DNA of 64,000 nucleotides from an uncultured Prevotella sp. (GTDB lineage Bacteria; Bacteroidota; Bacteroidia; Bacteroidales; Bacteroidaceae): contig ONAE01000002.1 in the NCBI GenBank assembly GCA_900315695.1, positions 1 to 64,000 of the forward strand, in the 5' to 3' direction. Under the pieces are notes generated by a model, which did not search any database, was not told where the DNA came from, and saw only the letters and a list, made by a program, of their open reading frames with translations. How positions within the stretch are numbered: position 1 is the stretch's first letter; each line of letters begins with the position of its first letter. The translations under genes and the position numbers were made by a program. Of the stretch, positions 34,525-44,403 are shown one piece after another.

Positions 34525-37500
34525 ACCACTTCTTCAATTTTGTTACTATACACAAGCCAAAGATAACCGCTCACCTTTGCTTCTGGCTGCATGGTTCTGA
34601 TGAGCTGCATATATTCACGCACCTGATCCAAGTATTCTGGTTTCTGACTTCCAAACTTAAAATCTACTACCACCCACTTGTTGCCGTCTGTCATCACACG
34701 GTCTGGTCTTCTCTCTTTCATCTTACCATCTTCCAGCGTGAGGATAGTACACTCGTTGAAGAGCGTCCAGTGGGGTGAGAACCATTCTGACACGCGCGGA
34801 TCTTGCAGACGTTGTCTCAGCATACTCATGATGCGTTCAGGAGTGATATGTTCATCGTAAAGTACACCCTCAAACTGCAGATTCTTCAGAGCATCCTCGA
34901 TATCATCAGTCGTACGAATGGTGGAGAATATCTGATGCAGCACACTACCCGTCTGGATATAGTTCAAGCGTTCAATCTCATCTTGCTCGTCAGCCCCGAT
35001 AAATGCCTGACTGCGGTTACTCTGACGGAAGTTCACCTGACTCTCCATATAGTGGAAATCCACAGAGACGGGGGCTGAGGGTTGCAAGAAAGGATTTACC
35101 TCCCTCATACGTGATTTGCTAGATTTACAAGAATTTCTAGAAGCTCTCGGATCTCCAGTCAATGAGAATTGCAGCGTTCCTTTCTCATCTTCCAGTCCTG
35201 ACAATATCGCTTCCGGCATCTCTTTTGCCACAAGTGGCAAACACTGTTCGATAAGGCCAGAGCGGGAAGCCTTTGCCCCACGTTTTCCCAAAACATACAA
35301 GCCCTTGCAAGCTCGGGTAAAGGCCACATACAGGAGGTTCAGGTTGTCCACTGTGTTCTGCAGATGTTCTTGCAGATAGTCACGTTCATAGATGGTGCCA
35401 ATCATCTGTTTCTGACTATAGTCTATTGGTGCTATAGGCAGATCGCTGAATGGTTGTTCATCAGGCTGGCACCAAAGAATATTGCCGCTCTGCTTCTCCA
35501 ATTGCCAGTCGCAGAACGGACAGATTACGTAGTTAAACTCCAGCCCCTTTGATTTATGGATAGAGAGAATCCGTACGCCGTTTGTCTCCTCACTCTGGAT
35601 GGTTTTGCTGCAGATACTTTCATCCCACGCTGCAAGGAAAGAGTCGATATCTGCAGTGTTCTCACTCACATAACTGGCGAGCTGATCATAAAAGGCAAAC
35701 ACATAGGCACTCTGCTCATTCAATGCTTCCAAACCGAAGATGGCATGCAGTCGTTCTGCCAAATCGTAAAGGGGCATCGTCAACAGTACTTCGCGTTGTG
35801 GCAGGAACGTCTGCGGCAATAATTGGTCGAGATCGTTTGTACTCAGCAAAAGCTCGTTGTCTTCCGTCTGCTCCTTCAATACATCGATATGATAGAGTTT
35901 TACGATAGTGGCCTTTGTCAGCTGATCGTCAGGGTGGGTGAGCAGTCTGAGGGCTGACACCAGAAGCTTTACTGCCACTGAGGCATCGAGTCTGAAGGCC
36001 TCATCTGATACAATCGTTACCTCAGGCATCTGTTCCTGAAAGTATTGGGCAATGACAGGAATCTGGTTATTCACACGTACCAGAATGGCAATATCTTTTT
36101 GGGACACATCACGCGATGAGAGTTCGCTGATGGTGTCTGCCATATGTTGCAAGGTCTGCTCTTGATAGTCTTCCGCCGGCAGGAGAGTCACACGGACCTC
36201 CCCTGCATCCTCGCGCCCTTTAGGTATCTTCTGCACCACGTCGGCATAGGCTTTCTTTAGTTGTTCTGCCTCTTCGCTGTTCAGTTCCTTCTGAGCCTGA
36301 TATTCCAGTTCTGCCGCTTGACTGAAGAAATGATTGTTGAAGGTAATGACGTTCTTTTCAGAGCGATAGTTTGTCTTCAAGGGTAGGGTGTCAATCTGCT
36401 GCTGATTAAACTGCTGTTCGATATCATTCAACAGACGCCAGTCTCCCGAACGCCAGCGATAGATGCTCTGTTTCACGTCGCCAACGATGAGGTTCGAACC
36501 TCCTTCATGACTCATGGCCTCGTCGAGCAGTACGCGGAAGTTCTGCCACTGCACTGTACTGGTGTCCTGGAACTCGTCGATCATCACGTGTTCCAGCTGG
36601 GTTCCAATCTTCTCAAAGATAAAGGGTGAGTCGCTGCCTTCTATCAGGGCGTGCAACAACTGTTGGGTATCACTCAGTAGAAAACGGTTGTTGTTCTCAT
36701 TCAGTTCCCGTACCTTTGTCTCGATACTGCCCAATAGTCTGAGCTGGTTCAGATGGCGGAGCGTGAGGTCTGCCGACTTATAGAGTTTCCATTGTTGGGG
36801 ACGTTGCTGTACGGCATAACGCAGAATGTCACCTAAAGTACTGTTTGCCAGTGATATGATGAATTCACGCTGGGGATGGGTCTTCGCACACCATTTCTCA
36901 GGTGTATCTAAACAGTTCGCTACCGATGCGTTCTCGATACTGGGGTCAAACACACCTCTTTGTAACTTCAGGAAGAAACCTGCAATACCTCGGTTCTTGT
37001 TGGCCAGGTCATCGATACTAAGACCCTCGCCTTCCAGCGTCTCAAAGAAGCTTTCGCCAATCTGGATCATGTGTTCCTCTGCGGTTTTCTTGATCTCTCT
37101 GAGTTGAGAGGTATATTGCTCGAAGAATCCCTTCTCTTCCATCTTCCGTTTCAATTCCTGACTTACCTTCTTGTATTCGTCTTTGAAGATGGTGCGCCCG
37201 AATCGTTTGATCTGACTGATGACATTCCACGACTTATCGTCAGAGATGTTCTCCATCACATACTTCATGATCCACTGCAGGATCACGTCAGTAGTGCTCA
37301 GGTCTGCTATCAACTGATCTACAGCCAGTTCCTCCACTTGTACATCGTTGAGACCGATCCTCAGGTTAGTGGTCAGATCAAGTTCGCGTGCCATGTTCCT
37401 CAGCACACTTTGGAAGAAGGTGTCAATGGTCTCCACACGGAAATAGTTGTAATTATGTAACAGGTTGGCGAGTCCTTGTCCGGCTCGTTCCCTGATGCGT

Positions 37501-37754
37501 TCGGGCTCATAGCCTGTCTTCTCCTGAATCACCTTCAGGTAGCTGTCCGACTCTGGCAGTGCCTTCCAGATGCCGTACAGCTGACTGAGTATTCGCATCT
37601 TCATCTCCTCGGTGGCCTTGTTCGTGAAGGTCACCGCCAGGATATTCCTATAGCTCATGGGGTTCTCCACAATCAGCCGGATATATTCGGTAGCCAGCGT
37701 AAAAGTCTTACCACTTCCGGCGCTTGCCTTATAAACAGTCAGAGGTTTTACCAT
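34521..37754 (-). CDS. AddA-like UvrD-family helicase-nuclease
   Basis: 1077 residues. SF1 helicase motifs: I 'YKASAGSGKTFTLATEYIRL', Ia 'AVTFTNKATEEMKMR', II 'DEFQDTSTVQWQNF', III 'VGDVKQSIYRWRSGDW', IV 'LKTNYRSEKN', V 'VRILSIHKSKGLEFNYV', VI 'LLYVAFTRACKGLYVL'. A C-terminal PD-(D/E)XK domain has 'RPDRVMTDG' and 'VVVDFKFG'. Thus a complete AddA-type motor plus nuclease. It overlaps the upstream outer-membrane gene by seven bases and the AddB-like gene by four, indicating one transcript and coupled translation. Confidence 0.9.
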   Translation of the reverse strand: MVKPLTVYKASAGSGKTFTLATEYIRLIVENPMSYRNILAVTFTNKATEEMKMRILSQLYGIWKALPESDSYLKVIQEKTGYEPERIRERAGQGLANLLHNYNYFRVETIDTFFQSVLRNMARELDLTTNLRIGLNDVQVEELAVDQLIADLSTTDVILQWIMKYVMENISDDKSWNVISQIKRFGRTIFKDEYKKVSQELKRKMEEKGFFEQYTSQLREIKKTAEEHMIQIGESFFETLEGEGLSIDDLANKNRGIAGFFLKLQRGVFDPSIENASVANCLDTPEKWCAKTHPQREFIISLANSTLGDILRYAVQQRPQQWKLYKSADLTLRHLNQLRLLGSIETKVRELNENNNRFLLSDTQQLLHALIEGSDSPFIFEKIGTQLEHVMIDEFQDTSTVQWQNFRVLLDEAMSHEGGSNLIVGDVKQSIYRWRSGDWRLLNDIEQQFNQQQIDTLPLKTNYRSEKNVITFNNHFFSQAAELEYQAQKELNSEEAEQLKKAYADVVQKIPKGREDAGEVRVTLLPAEDYQEQTLQHMADTISELSSRDVSQKDIAILVRVNNQIPVIAQYFQEQMPEVTIVSDEAFRLDASVAVKLLVSALRLLTHPDDQLTKATIVKLYHIDVLKEQTEDNELLLSTNDLDQLLPQTFLPQREVLLTMPLYDLAERLHAIFGLEALNEQSAYVFAFYDQLASYVSENTADIDSFLAAWDESICSKTIQSEETNGVRILSIHKSKGLEFNYVICPFCDWQLEKQSGNILWCQPDEQPFSDLPIAPIDYSQKQMIGTIYERDYLQEHLQNTVDNLNLLYVAFTRACKGLYVLGKRGAKASRSGLIEQCLPLVAKEMPEAILSGLEDEKGTLQFSLTGDPRASRNSCKSSKSRMREVNPFLQPSAPVSVDFHYMESQVNFRQSNRSQAFIGADEQDEIERLNYIQTGSVLHQIFSTIRTTDDIEDALKNLQFEGVLYDEHITPERIMSMLRQRLQDPRVSEWFSPHWTLFNECTILTLEDGKMKERRPDRVMTDGNKWVVVDFKFGSQKPEYLDQVREYMQLIRTMQPEAKVSGYLWLVYSNKIEEVV

Positions 37755-39772
37755 CGTTTAAAGAGTTCAAAGTCAAAGGTGATACCAGCCTTCTGGAATT
37801 CCGTATTCAGGAAGCTGGCGAAAAAGCCAACAGAGAAATAGCGGTTGGTTAAACCGTAGCCAATCTCAAAGTAAGGTCGTGTATGCTGCACGACAGCATT
37901 ACTGAAGTAGAGACGTTCTGTCTCAATAAACTTTCCGATATAAGGCAACCATGTGGCAAAGAGCAGTGGTGACTCATACGACACGTTGTTGCGCAGATAG
38001 AAATACGATTCGTTATAAAGTCGGCTACTGAGCAACTGAAAGTCACCGCTCCACTTGTCGTTCCATCCTTCAGGCAGGTTGTTTTCACGGAAGTTGGAGT
38101 AGTCCAGGAAGTAGTTGTCGCTCTTGTTGGTATAGAAGCCATAGCCGTGTCGGATGTTCAGCAGGCGCAGCCCGCCGATTCTCTTTTTCCACTGCCCGTC
38201 GAGTTCCCAGCGCTCATATTGCAGGTTCGAGTCAAACACGTTCTTGATACTCCTTTCGTAGGTGGCAGTCAGTGTTGGTCCTTTCTCCAGCCAAGGGTAG
38301 AACTTAAATACGAACTTCGGTGCAAAGCTTCGGTATTCAGTAGGCTTATCATATTTCTCCATCAGTCCTTTGTTCATAGCCTTACGCTGGTGGAACACGA
38401 GACCAGCCTCAAGATCGAACCAGTCGAGTATCATGATGTTGTTCTTAACCTCTACATAGTTATCCTTAAACATGTCGGCATTATCCTCATTGAACTTAAT
38501 GGTATCCCCATGTTCATGATTGATCTGATTCAGCACTGTGGAGTTGCTGATGGGGTTGCCGTTACCCCATTCAATCTCTGCATAACCATTACGCTTCGGG
38601 TTATAGGTCATTCTCAGGGGTGCGGTGAAATAGAACTGCCGCTGCTTGAAGTTGTAACCGAATGTCGGCTTTAATGTCAGATAACGGTGCTCATTGAATT
38701 TGTACCGCATCCAGAGTCTAATCTTATAAGATACACCTTTGCTGCCGCTATAACGCACATAGAGTGGATTGATGATTGGTGACAGACTGACCTCAGCATC
38801 CTTTGTCTCAGCATCCAGTGGTGTCACGAGGTTATCGCCCACTGAGTGCCAGAGGAAGTCTCTCAGCTTATGCTCTTTATGCACGGTAGTGTCGGCTTCA
38901 GCTGCTCTCTTTCGTGCTTCTTCCTCCTCATAGATACGTTTGTCGCTTTCTGCCAAGGGTACGGGGCGCAACGAATCAATCATCTCTTTGCTTCTGCGCT
39001 CATCGATGCTGTCGGGCAGAATGGTAGGCAGATGGTATATCGAGTTGACCACCGTTGACACCCTGTTACCCATAAACTTGAATGTGGCTGCAGTGGTGCA
39101 TTGTGCCGGCATTAGTCCAAAGACTCCTTCTTCACCTTGTTTCACATCGGAACAGAACGATACCATATCAAACTCACCATTCAGCACAGTACGGATGATG
39201 CGTCCCGTATTGGTATCCACGATAGCAAAGCCGTTCACCAACTGGGTGTTGAAGAGCTTCGGCTTGAATTCCAGTCGGGTATTTCCGTCGCCCTGACGGA
39301 ACTGCTTGTAGCGGTAATATCCTCTGTTATGGGGATGGAAAGGCGATAGCATGTAGTTTTCGTAGAGGGTGATGCCATAGAGCTCGGGGGTACTATATTC
39401 AATAATGGTAGGCATCGCTGTGCGGTTTCTGTGAATGGTACCCGTCACCACCTGTTTCTTGATGTCGAAGTCGTGCTCATTCTTATATACGATATTGTTG
39501 TACGATTCGCGTATATACTCCCTTGGGTCTTTCGCCAGCACATACATTGAGGGGATAAGCCATAGGATGGCGTTTCGCTTCTCTACGTTGAAACGGAACT
39601 TGGCATACATGTTATCCTCCAGGTTGGTCACATTGCTGATGTTCAGATGTCGGTATTCGTAAATCTTACCCAGTATCAGTGAGTCTTTCTTTGCACCAGA
39701 CATAGCTGTCAGCATACTGAGTGTCAGTAGGCAGATAAGTATGGCTCTGATGTATAGTTGACTCTGCTTCAA
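37748..39772 (-). CDS. DUF5686-type outer membrane beta-barrel protein
   Basis: 674 residues. Signal peptide to about residue 26. A periplasmic N-terminal portion (to about 290) is followed by amphipathic beta strands to a C-terminus 'ITFDFELFKRW' typical of outer membrane barrels. 'SPLLFATWLPYIGKFIETER' and 'YFEIGYGLTNRYFSVGFFAS' match the closing part of DUF5686 proteins. Unlike many relatives it lacks the N-terminal carboxypeptidase-regulatory domain. Function unknown; role as an envelope protein is inferred. It sits between uvrA (4-base gap) and the AddA-like gene (7-base overlap), an odd place for a surface protein. Confidence 0.72.
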   Translation of the reverse strand: MKQSQLYIRAILICLLTLSMLTAMSGAKKDSLILGKIYEYRHLNISNVTNLEDNMYAKFRFNVEKRNAILWLIPSMYVLAKDPREYIRESYNNIVYKNEHDFDIKKQVVTGTIHRNRTAMPTIIEYSTPELYGITLYENYMLSPFHPHNRGYYRYKQFRQGDGNTRLEFKPKLFNTQLVNGFAIVDTNTGRIIRTVLNGEFDMVSFCSDVKQGEEGVFGLMPAQCTTAATFKFMGNRVSTVVNSIYHLPTILPDSIDERRSKEMIDSLRPVPLAESDKRIYEEEEARKRAAEADTTVHKEHKLRDFLWHSVGDNLVTPLDAETKDAEVSLSPIINPLYVRYSGSKGVSYKIRLWMRYKFNEHRYLTLKPTFGYNFKQRQFYFTAPLRMTYNPKRNGYAEIEWGNGNPISNSTVLNQINHEHGDTIKFNEDNADMFKDNYVEVKNNIMILDWFDLEAGLVFHQRKAMNKGLMEKYDKPTEYRSFAPKFVFKFYPWLEKGPTLTATYERSIKNVFDSNLQYERWELDGQWKKRIGGLRLLNIRHGYGFYTNKSDNYFLDYSNFRENNLPEGWNDKWSGDFQLLSSRLYNESYFYLRNNVSYESPLLFATWLPYIGKFIETERLYFSNAVVQHTRPYFEIGYGLTNRYFSVGFFASFLNTEFQKAGITFDFELFKRW

Positions 39773-39776
39773 TGCC

Positions 39777-42572
39777 TTATAAGTTTAACTTGGGTTTCAG
39801 AAACTGTCCTGTCAGACTCTCCTGGCATGCAACAATATCTTCGGGTGTGCCCTTCGCCACGAGTGCGCCTCCCTTGTCGCCTCCGTCAGGGCCTAAGTCT
39901 ATCACGTAGTCGGCACACTTGATGATTTCCATATTATGTTCGATAATCAGGATCGTGTGCCCTCGTGCTATCAGGGCATTGAAGGCCTCCAGCAGTTTGT
40001 GAATATCGTGGAAGTGTAGTCCCGTTGTCGGCTCGTCGAAGATAAATAGTGTCGGCTCCTGTTTCTCCTGTCCGATGAAGTAGGCCAGCTTTACGCGCTG
40101 GTTTTCACCGCCAGAGAGGGTAGAAGAGTTCTGACCGAGTTTGATGTAGCCCAGTCCCACGTCTTCCAGACTCTTCAGGCGCTTCACGATGGTGTCCTGT
40201 TTGTACTTCCCAAAGAACTCCAGAGCCTCAGAGATCGTCATGTTCAAAATGTCGTCGATATTCTTTCCCTCAAACTTCACGTCGAGGATATCGTGCTTGA
40301 AACGATGTCCGTGACAAGCCTCACACTCCAGCACGAGGTCGGCCATAAACTGCATCTCTACAGTGATCACACCAGCGCCCTTACACTCCTCGCAACGTCC
40401 GCCATCAGTGTTGAATGAGAAGTACTGGGGTGTGAAGCCCATCTGCTGCGACAGCGGCTGGTCGGCATAGAGGTCGCGGATAGCATCGTAGGCTTTCACA
40501 TACGTGGCGGGATTCGAACGGGTGGATTTTCCGATGGGGTTCTGATCCACAAACTCCACATGTTTCAGTGCGTTGATGTCGCCAGTGATGCCTAAATATT
40601 CGCCTGGGGCATCACACACCTCACCGAGATGCCGTTTGAGCGAAGGGTAGAGGATACCCTTTACCAGACTGGACTTGCCTGAGCCTGAGACACCTGTTAC
40701 GACTGTCATCACATTCAACGGGAACTGTACGTCGATACCTCTCAGATTATTCATCCTGGCTCCCTTGATGTCTATATGCAGGTTCCATGGACGTCGGCTC
40801 TGGGGCACGGTGATAGTCTCCTCGCCGCGGAGATATTTCACTGTGTAGCTTTTTGTCGAACTAGTCTCCTTTGTTATGCTAGCTGCATTCCCCTCGAATA
40901 CGATCTCGCCCCCCAATCGGCCTGCATCTGGTCCGATGTCTATCAGATAGTCGGCAGCACGCATGATCTCCTCATCGTGCTCCACCACCACCACTGTATT
41001 ACCTATATCTTGCAGATCCTTCAGCACACGGATCAGGCGGTCGGTGTCTCTGGCATGCAGTCCGATACTCGGTTCGTCAAGGATATAGAGTGAGCCCACC
41101 AGGGAACTTCCCAGACTCGTACAGAGGTTGATGCGCTGACTCTCGCCTCCTGAAAGAGAGTTCGAGAGTCGGTTGAGCGTCAGATACCCCAGTCCTACGT
41201 TCAGAAGGAATTGCAGTCGGTTCTCAATCTCCGTCAGCAGACGTTTTCCTACTTCCTGATCATGCTCGTCGAGCTCCAGGCGGTCGAACCACTCCTTCAG
41301 TCTTACCACGGGCATCTGCACGAGATCTGTGATGCTTCTGCCGCCGATCTTTACATAGTCGGCCTCAGGTTTCAGACGTGTCCCATGGCAGGTCGGGCAG
41401 GTGGTTCTGCCACGATAGCGCGCCAGCATCACCCGATATTGTATCTTATACTGACTGGCTTCCACCATCTTGAAGAACTCGTCGATACATGGCTTTTCCT
41501 TAGCACCTTTGTCAGAGGGTAGTCCATGCCACAACCAGTCTTTCTGCTGTTGCGTCAGGTTCATATAGGGCTCGAAGATGGGGAAATCATCATTGGCGGC
41601 ATGACGCACAAACCATTGCTGCCATTCTTTCATCTTCTCTCCGTGCCAGCACACCACGCAACCGTCATACACCGATAGCGTCGTGTTGGGAATCACCAGT
41701 TTCTCATCGATGCCGATGATACGTCCGAACCCCTGACAAGTGGGACAGGCACCTGCTGGGGAGTTAAACGAGAACATCTGGTCGTTGGGCTCCTCAAACG
41801 TCATCCCATCGGCCTCGAAACGCATCGAGAAATCGTAGGTGATATTTGATGGCAGGAACATCAGGCGCATCTCACCAGCACCCTCATAAAAGGCTGTCTC
41901 TGCCGAGTCCACCAGACGGGCAATCGCATCCTTTGAGTCATCCACACTCATGCGGTCGATGACAAGGAATATCTCTTGCTCCTGGATGTCGCCAGCTGAA
42001 AGATAATCATCGATGCGTTGGAAGTCGCTGCGAACGTAAATTCTCGCGAAACCCTCTAAGAGATACGCCTTAAGCTGCAGTTCCATCGTGCGGCCCTCGG
42101 CCACATGGACAGGGGCCAGCACCACAAACTTCGTTCCCTTTGAGTATTCCATCACCTGCTTCACCACATCCTCTGTAGAGTGTTTCTTTACCTCACAGCC
42201 ACTGATGGGCGAATAGGTATGTCCGATACGGGCATAGAGCAGTCTGAGATACTCGTAAATCTCTGTCGTTGTACCCACGGTAGAGCGCGGATTTCTGGAG
42301 ATCACTTTTTGTTCGATGGCAATAGCGGGGGGGATGCCTCGGATGTAGTCACACTCGGGCTTGTTCATCCTCCCCAAGAACTGACGGGCATAGCTTGACA
42401 AACTTTCTACATAACGCCGCTGACCTTCGGCATACAGAGTGTCGAAGGCCAGAGAAGACTTACCGGAGCCACTGACTCCGGCAATCACTGTAAACGTATT
42501 CCGGGGAATCTTAACATTGATGTTTTTCAGGTTATTAACCCTTGCCCCCTTAATTTCAATTACTTCTGCCAA
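39777..42572 (-). CDS. uvrA: Excinuclease ABC subunit A
   Basis: 931 residues. Two ABC modules: Walker A 'GVSGSGKSSLAFD' and 'GVSGSGKSSLVKG', signatures 'LSGGESQRINLCTSLG' and 'LSGGENQRVKLAYFIG', each split by zinc modules with CPTCQGFG, CPTCHGTRL and 'CEECKGAGVITVE ... CEACHG'. It recognises bulky DNA lesions and loads UvrB in nucleotide excision repair. Second gene of a five-gene operon, 21 bases after uxaB. Confidence 0.95.
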   Translation of the reverse strand: MAEVIEIKGARVNNLKNINVKIPRNTFTVIAGVSGSGKSSLAFDTLYAEGQRRYVESLSSYARQFLGRMNKPECDYIRGIPPAIAIEQKVISRNPRSTVGTTTEIYEYLRLLYARIGHTYSPISGCEVKKHSTEDVVKQVMEYSKGTKFVVLAPVHVAEGRTMELQLKAYLLEGFARIYVRSDFQRIDDYLSAGDIQEQEIFLVIDRMSVDDSKDAIARLVDSAETAFYEGAGEMRLMFLPSNITYDFSMRFEADGMTFEEPNDQMFSFNSPAGACPTCQGFGRIIGIDEKLVIPNTTLSVYDGCVVCWHGEKMKEWQQWFVRHAANDDFPIFEPYMNLTQQQKDWLWHGLPSDKGAKEKPCIDEFFKMVEASQYKIQYRVMLARYRGRTTCPTCHGTRLKPEADYVKIGGRSITDLVQMPVVRLKEWFDRLELDEHDQEVGKRLLTEIENRLQFLLNVGLGYLTLNRLSNSLSGGESQRINLCTSLGSSLVGSLYILDEPSIGLHARDTDRLIRVLKDLQDIGNTVVVVEHDEEIMRAADYLIDIGPDAGRLGGEIVFEGNAASITKETSSTKSYTVKYLRGEETITVPQSRRPWNLHIDIKGARMNNLRGIDVQFPLNVMTVVTGVSGSGKSSLVKGILYPSLKRHLGEVCDAPGEYLGITGDINALKHVEFVDQNPIGKSTRSNPATYVKAYDAIRDLYADQPLSQQMGFTPQYFSFNTDGGRCEECKGAGVITVEMQFMADLVLECEACHGHRFKHDILDVKFEGKNIDDILNMTISEALEFFGKYKQDTIVKRLKSLEDVGLGYIKLGQNSSTLSGGENQRVKLAYFIGQEKQEPTLFIFDEPTTGLHFHDIHKLLEAFNALIARGHTILIIEHNMEIIKCADYVIDLGPDGGDKGGALVAKGTPEDIVACQESLTGQFLKPKLNL

Positions 42573-42593
42573 GATTGATAATCAGTAATTATA

Positions 42594-44048
42594 CTAAATA
42601 ATCGATTTTACGGCCTCAAGCATGCCAAGGCTCTCGATGAGGTCGAGGTCCTGCTTCACCATGTCGTTCAGACCGGGAATCTTATTCAGGTTCTCCTGCC
42701 AGATAAAATCAGCTCCTAGCACACCGTCAGCCACTTTCTGGGTGTCTCCGGTAGCCCAGAGATCCTTCAGCAATTCTATAATCTTCGGGTCGTCGTTGGG
42801 CACAATCTCCACACCGTCCTCACGCTTGCCTCCTTTATAATAGGTGATGATGGCAGCCAGACCGAATACCAATCCCTTAGGCAGTTCGCCTTTACGCTCC
42901 AGATAAGTCTTCAGTCCGGGGAGGTCACGTGTCTGGAACTTCGGGAATGAGTTCAGCATGATGCTCGTCACCTGATGATCCACATACGGGTTGTCGAAGC
43001 GTTCCAGCACGTCACCGGCAAACTTCTCCAGCTGTTCAATCGGCAGGTCAAGTGTCTGCATCAGCTCGTCGAACTGCACCTTATGGATAAATTTTGAGAT
43101 CACCTCATGATTGCAGGCATCGCGCACGATATCCACACCGCTCAGGAATGCCACAGGACTCAGTACGGTATGCGGACCGTTCAGCAGCGTCACCTTACGT
43201 TTGTGGTAAGGCTCCTCTGACGGTACGAACAGCACGTGCAGTCCAGCCTTGTCGGCGGGGAACTCTTTAGCCACATCTTTCGGAGCCTCAATCACCCAGA
43301 GGTGGAAGTTTTCAGCCTGTACCACGAGGTTGTCACGGTAGCAGATCTTCTCCTGAATCTCCTCAATATCCTTACGTGGGAAGCCTGGTACGATACGATC
43401 CACAAGGGTGGCATACACACCGCAAGCCTCCTCAAACCATTTCTTAAAGTCGGCGCCGAGATTCCACAGGTCGATATATTTATTGATACAGTCCTTCAGC
43501 ACATGACCATTCAAGAAAATCAACTCACAAGGGAAGATGATCAGTCCCTTCGTCGGGTCACCGTTGAAAGTCTGATAGCGGCGATACAGCAACTGTACCA
43601 GTTTACCGGGGTAGGAGCTGGCTGGCGCATCGTCCAACTTACAGCTGGGGTCGAATGCGATACCTGCCTCTGTGGTGTTGGAGATTACAAAACGGATCTC
43701 AGGCTGGTCGGCCAATGCCATGAAAGCGGCATTCTGTGTATAAGGATTCAGCGCACGGCTGATGACATCGATACGTTCTATGGTGTTAACAGGATTACCT
43801 TTCTCACGTCCCTGTAGGTTCACGTGGTACAGACAGTCCTGCCCGTTGAGACAATCAACCATGCCTTTCTCAATAGGTTGAACTACAACTACAGAACCGT
43901 TGAAGTCTGTCTTCTGGTCCATGTTCCATATAATCCAATCAACAAATGCACGGAGGAAGTTACCTTCACCGAACTGAATTACCTTTTCAGGCATCACGCT
44001 CTTGGGCGCAAATTGTTTGTTTAGCGGTTTCATATTTAAATCCATCAT
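42594..44048 (-). CDS. uxaB: Tagaturonate reductase (altronate oxidoreductase)
   Basis: 484 residues (Met1, Met2 or Met6 possible). Polyol-specific long-chain dehydrogenase: 'VIQFGEGNFLRAFVDWIIWN' is the NAD-binding N-terminus of the UxaB branch, and 'FIHKVQFDEL' and 'YLERKGELPKGLVFGLAAII' belong to the C-terminal catalytic domain with Lys and His. It reduces D-tagaturonate to D-altronate with NADH in galacturonate use. The next enzymes, UxaA, KdgK and Eda, are encoded at 51735-56170, 8-13 kb away. It leads an operon that continues into DNA repair genes. Confidence 0.9.
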   Translation of the reverse strand: MMDLNMKPLNKQFAPKSVMPEKVIQFGEGNFLRAFVDWIIWNMDQKTDFNGSVVVVQPIEKGMVDCLNGQDCLYHVNLQGREKGNPVNTIERIDVISRALNPYTQNAAFMALADQPEIRFVISNTTEAGIAFDPSCKLDDAPASSYPGKLVQLLYRRYQTFNGDPTKGLIIFPCELIFLNGHVLKDCINKYIDLWNLGADFKKWFEEACGVYATLVDRIVPGFPRKDIEEIQEKICYRDNLVVQAENFHLWVIEAPKDVAKEFPADKAGLHVLFVPSEEPYHKRKVTLLNGPHTVLSPVAFLSGVDIVRDACNHEVISKFIHKVQFDELMQTLDLPIEQLEKFAGDVLERFDNPYVDHQVTSIMLNSFPKFQTRDLPGLKTYLERKGELPKGLVFGLAAIITYYKGGKREDGVEIVPNDDPKIIELLKDLWATGDTQKVADGVLGADFIWQENLNKIPGLNDMVKQDLDLIESLGMLEAVKSII

Positions 44049-44058
44049 AAAATCGCTG

Positions 44059-44090
44059 CAAAATTAATGCAAAAAACCGAAACTACCAAA
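44059..44090 (-). promoter_or_regulatory. Promoter of the uxaB-uvrA-addAB operon
   Basis: Minus-strand TTTG (44090-44087), 20 bases, TAATTTTG (44066-44059), only 11 bases from the annotated ATG 44048, so Met6 at 44033 may be the real start. Confidence 0.72.
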
Positions 44091-44119
44091 TTTAGATTGT
44101 CATATAACGTTAAAAGTGC

Positions 44120-44187
44120 TGTCATTTCAAGCGAAGTCGAGAAATCTTATGAGATATCTCCATGCGCTTCGCTTAGTCGAGATGACA
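44120..44187. repeat. REP-like palindromic repeat
   Basis: A 68-base imperfect palindrome bounded by TGTCAT and ATGACA. AAGCGAAG at 44129 faces CTTCGCTT at 44167; the centre holds GAGA-A-ATCT/AGAT-A-TCTC and the perfect 10-bp palindrome GAGATATCTC (44151-44160). I know this TGTCATTTC...GAGAAATCT pattern as a dispersed intergenic repeat in Bacteroidota genomes. One copy here. The rest of the gap 44049-44403 holds the uxaB promoter, a low-complexity AT-rich stretch and the proS terminator. Confidence 0.75.
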
Positions 44188-44365
44188 AATATTTTTCTCT
44201 TCTTTAGAATATCTTCCTTATGCCGTGTTTTGGCGGTTTTACTATGAAAATCTTACTTGTGAACTTAGAAAAAATTGCTGCATAGTTATGCCGCAAATTT
44301 TGTTGCCTGATGTCTTTTTTCAACGCCGCTTCAAAAGTACGATTTTTTGGTTAAAATAGAAAACA

Positions 44366-44395
44366 ATTATCCCTCGCAAATCTGCGAGGGATAAT
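44366..44395 (-). terminator. Terminator of proS
   Basis: A perfect 13-bp stem ATTATCCCTCGCA/TGCGAGGGATAAT with a 4-base loop, followed on the minus strand by TGTTTTCTATTTT. Confidence 0.88.
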
Positions 44396-44403
44396 CTGAT
44401 ATA

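Noticed and set aside
38147..38674. 175-codon plus-strand ORF inside the DUF5686-type gene
   Set aside because: Antisense shadow of a continuous barrel-protein frame; no promoter or known motif.
40503..40521. tRNA T-arm-like GGTTCGAATCCCGCC on the minus strand
   Set aside because: It lies inside uvrA, encoding a conserved stretch (KSTRSNPATY); no acceptor or anticodon arm surrounds it.
43236..43817. 193-codon plus-strand ORF inside uxaB
   Set aside because: Antisense shadow; uxaB is complete and conserved through the whole stretch.
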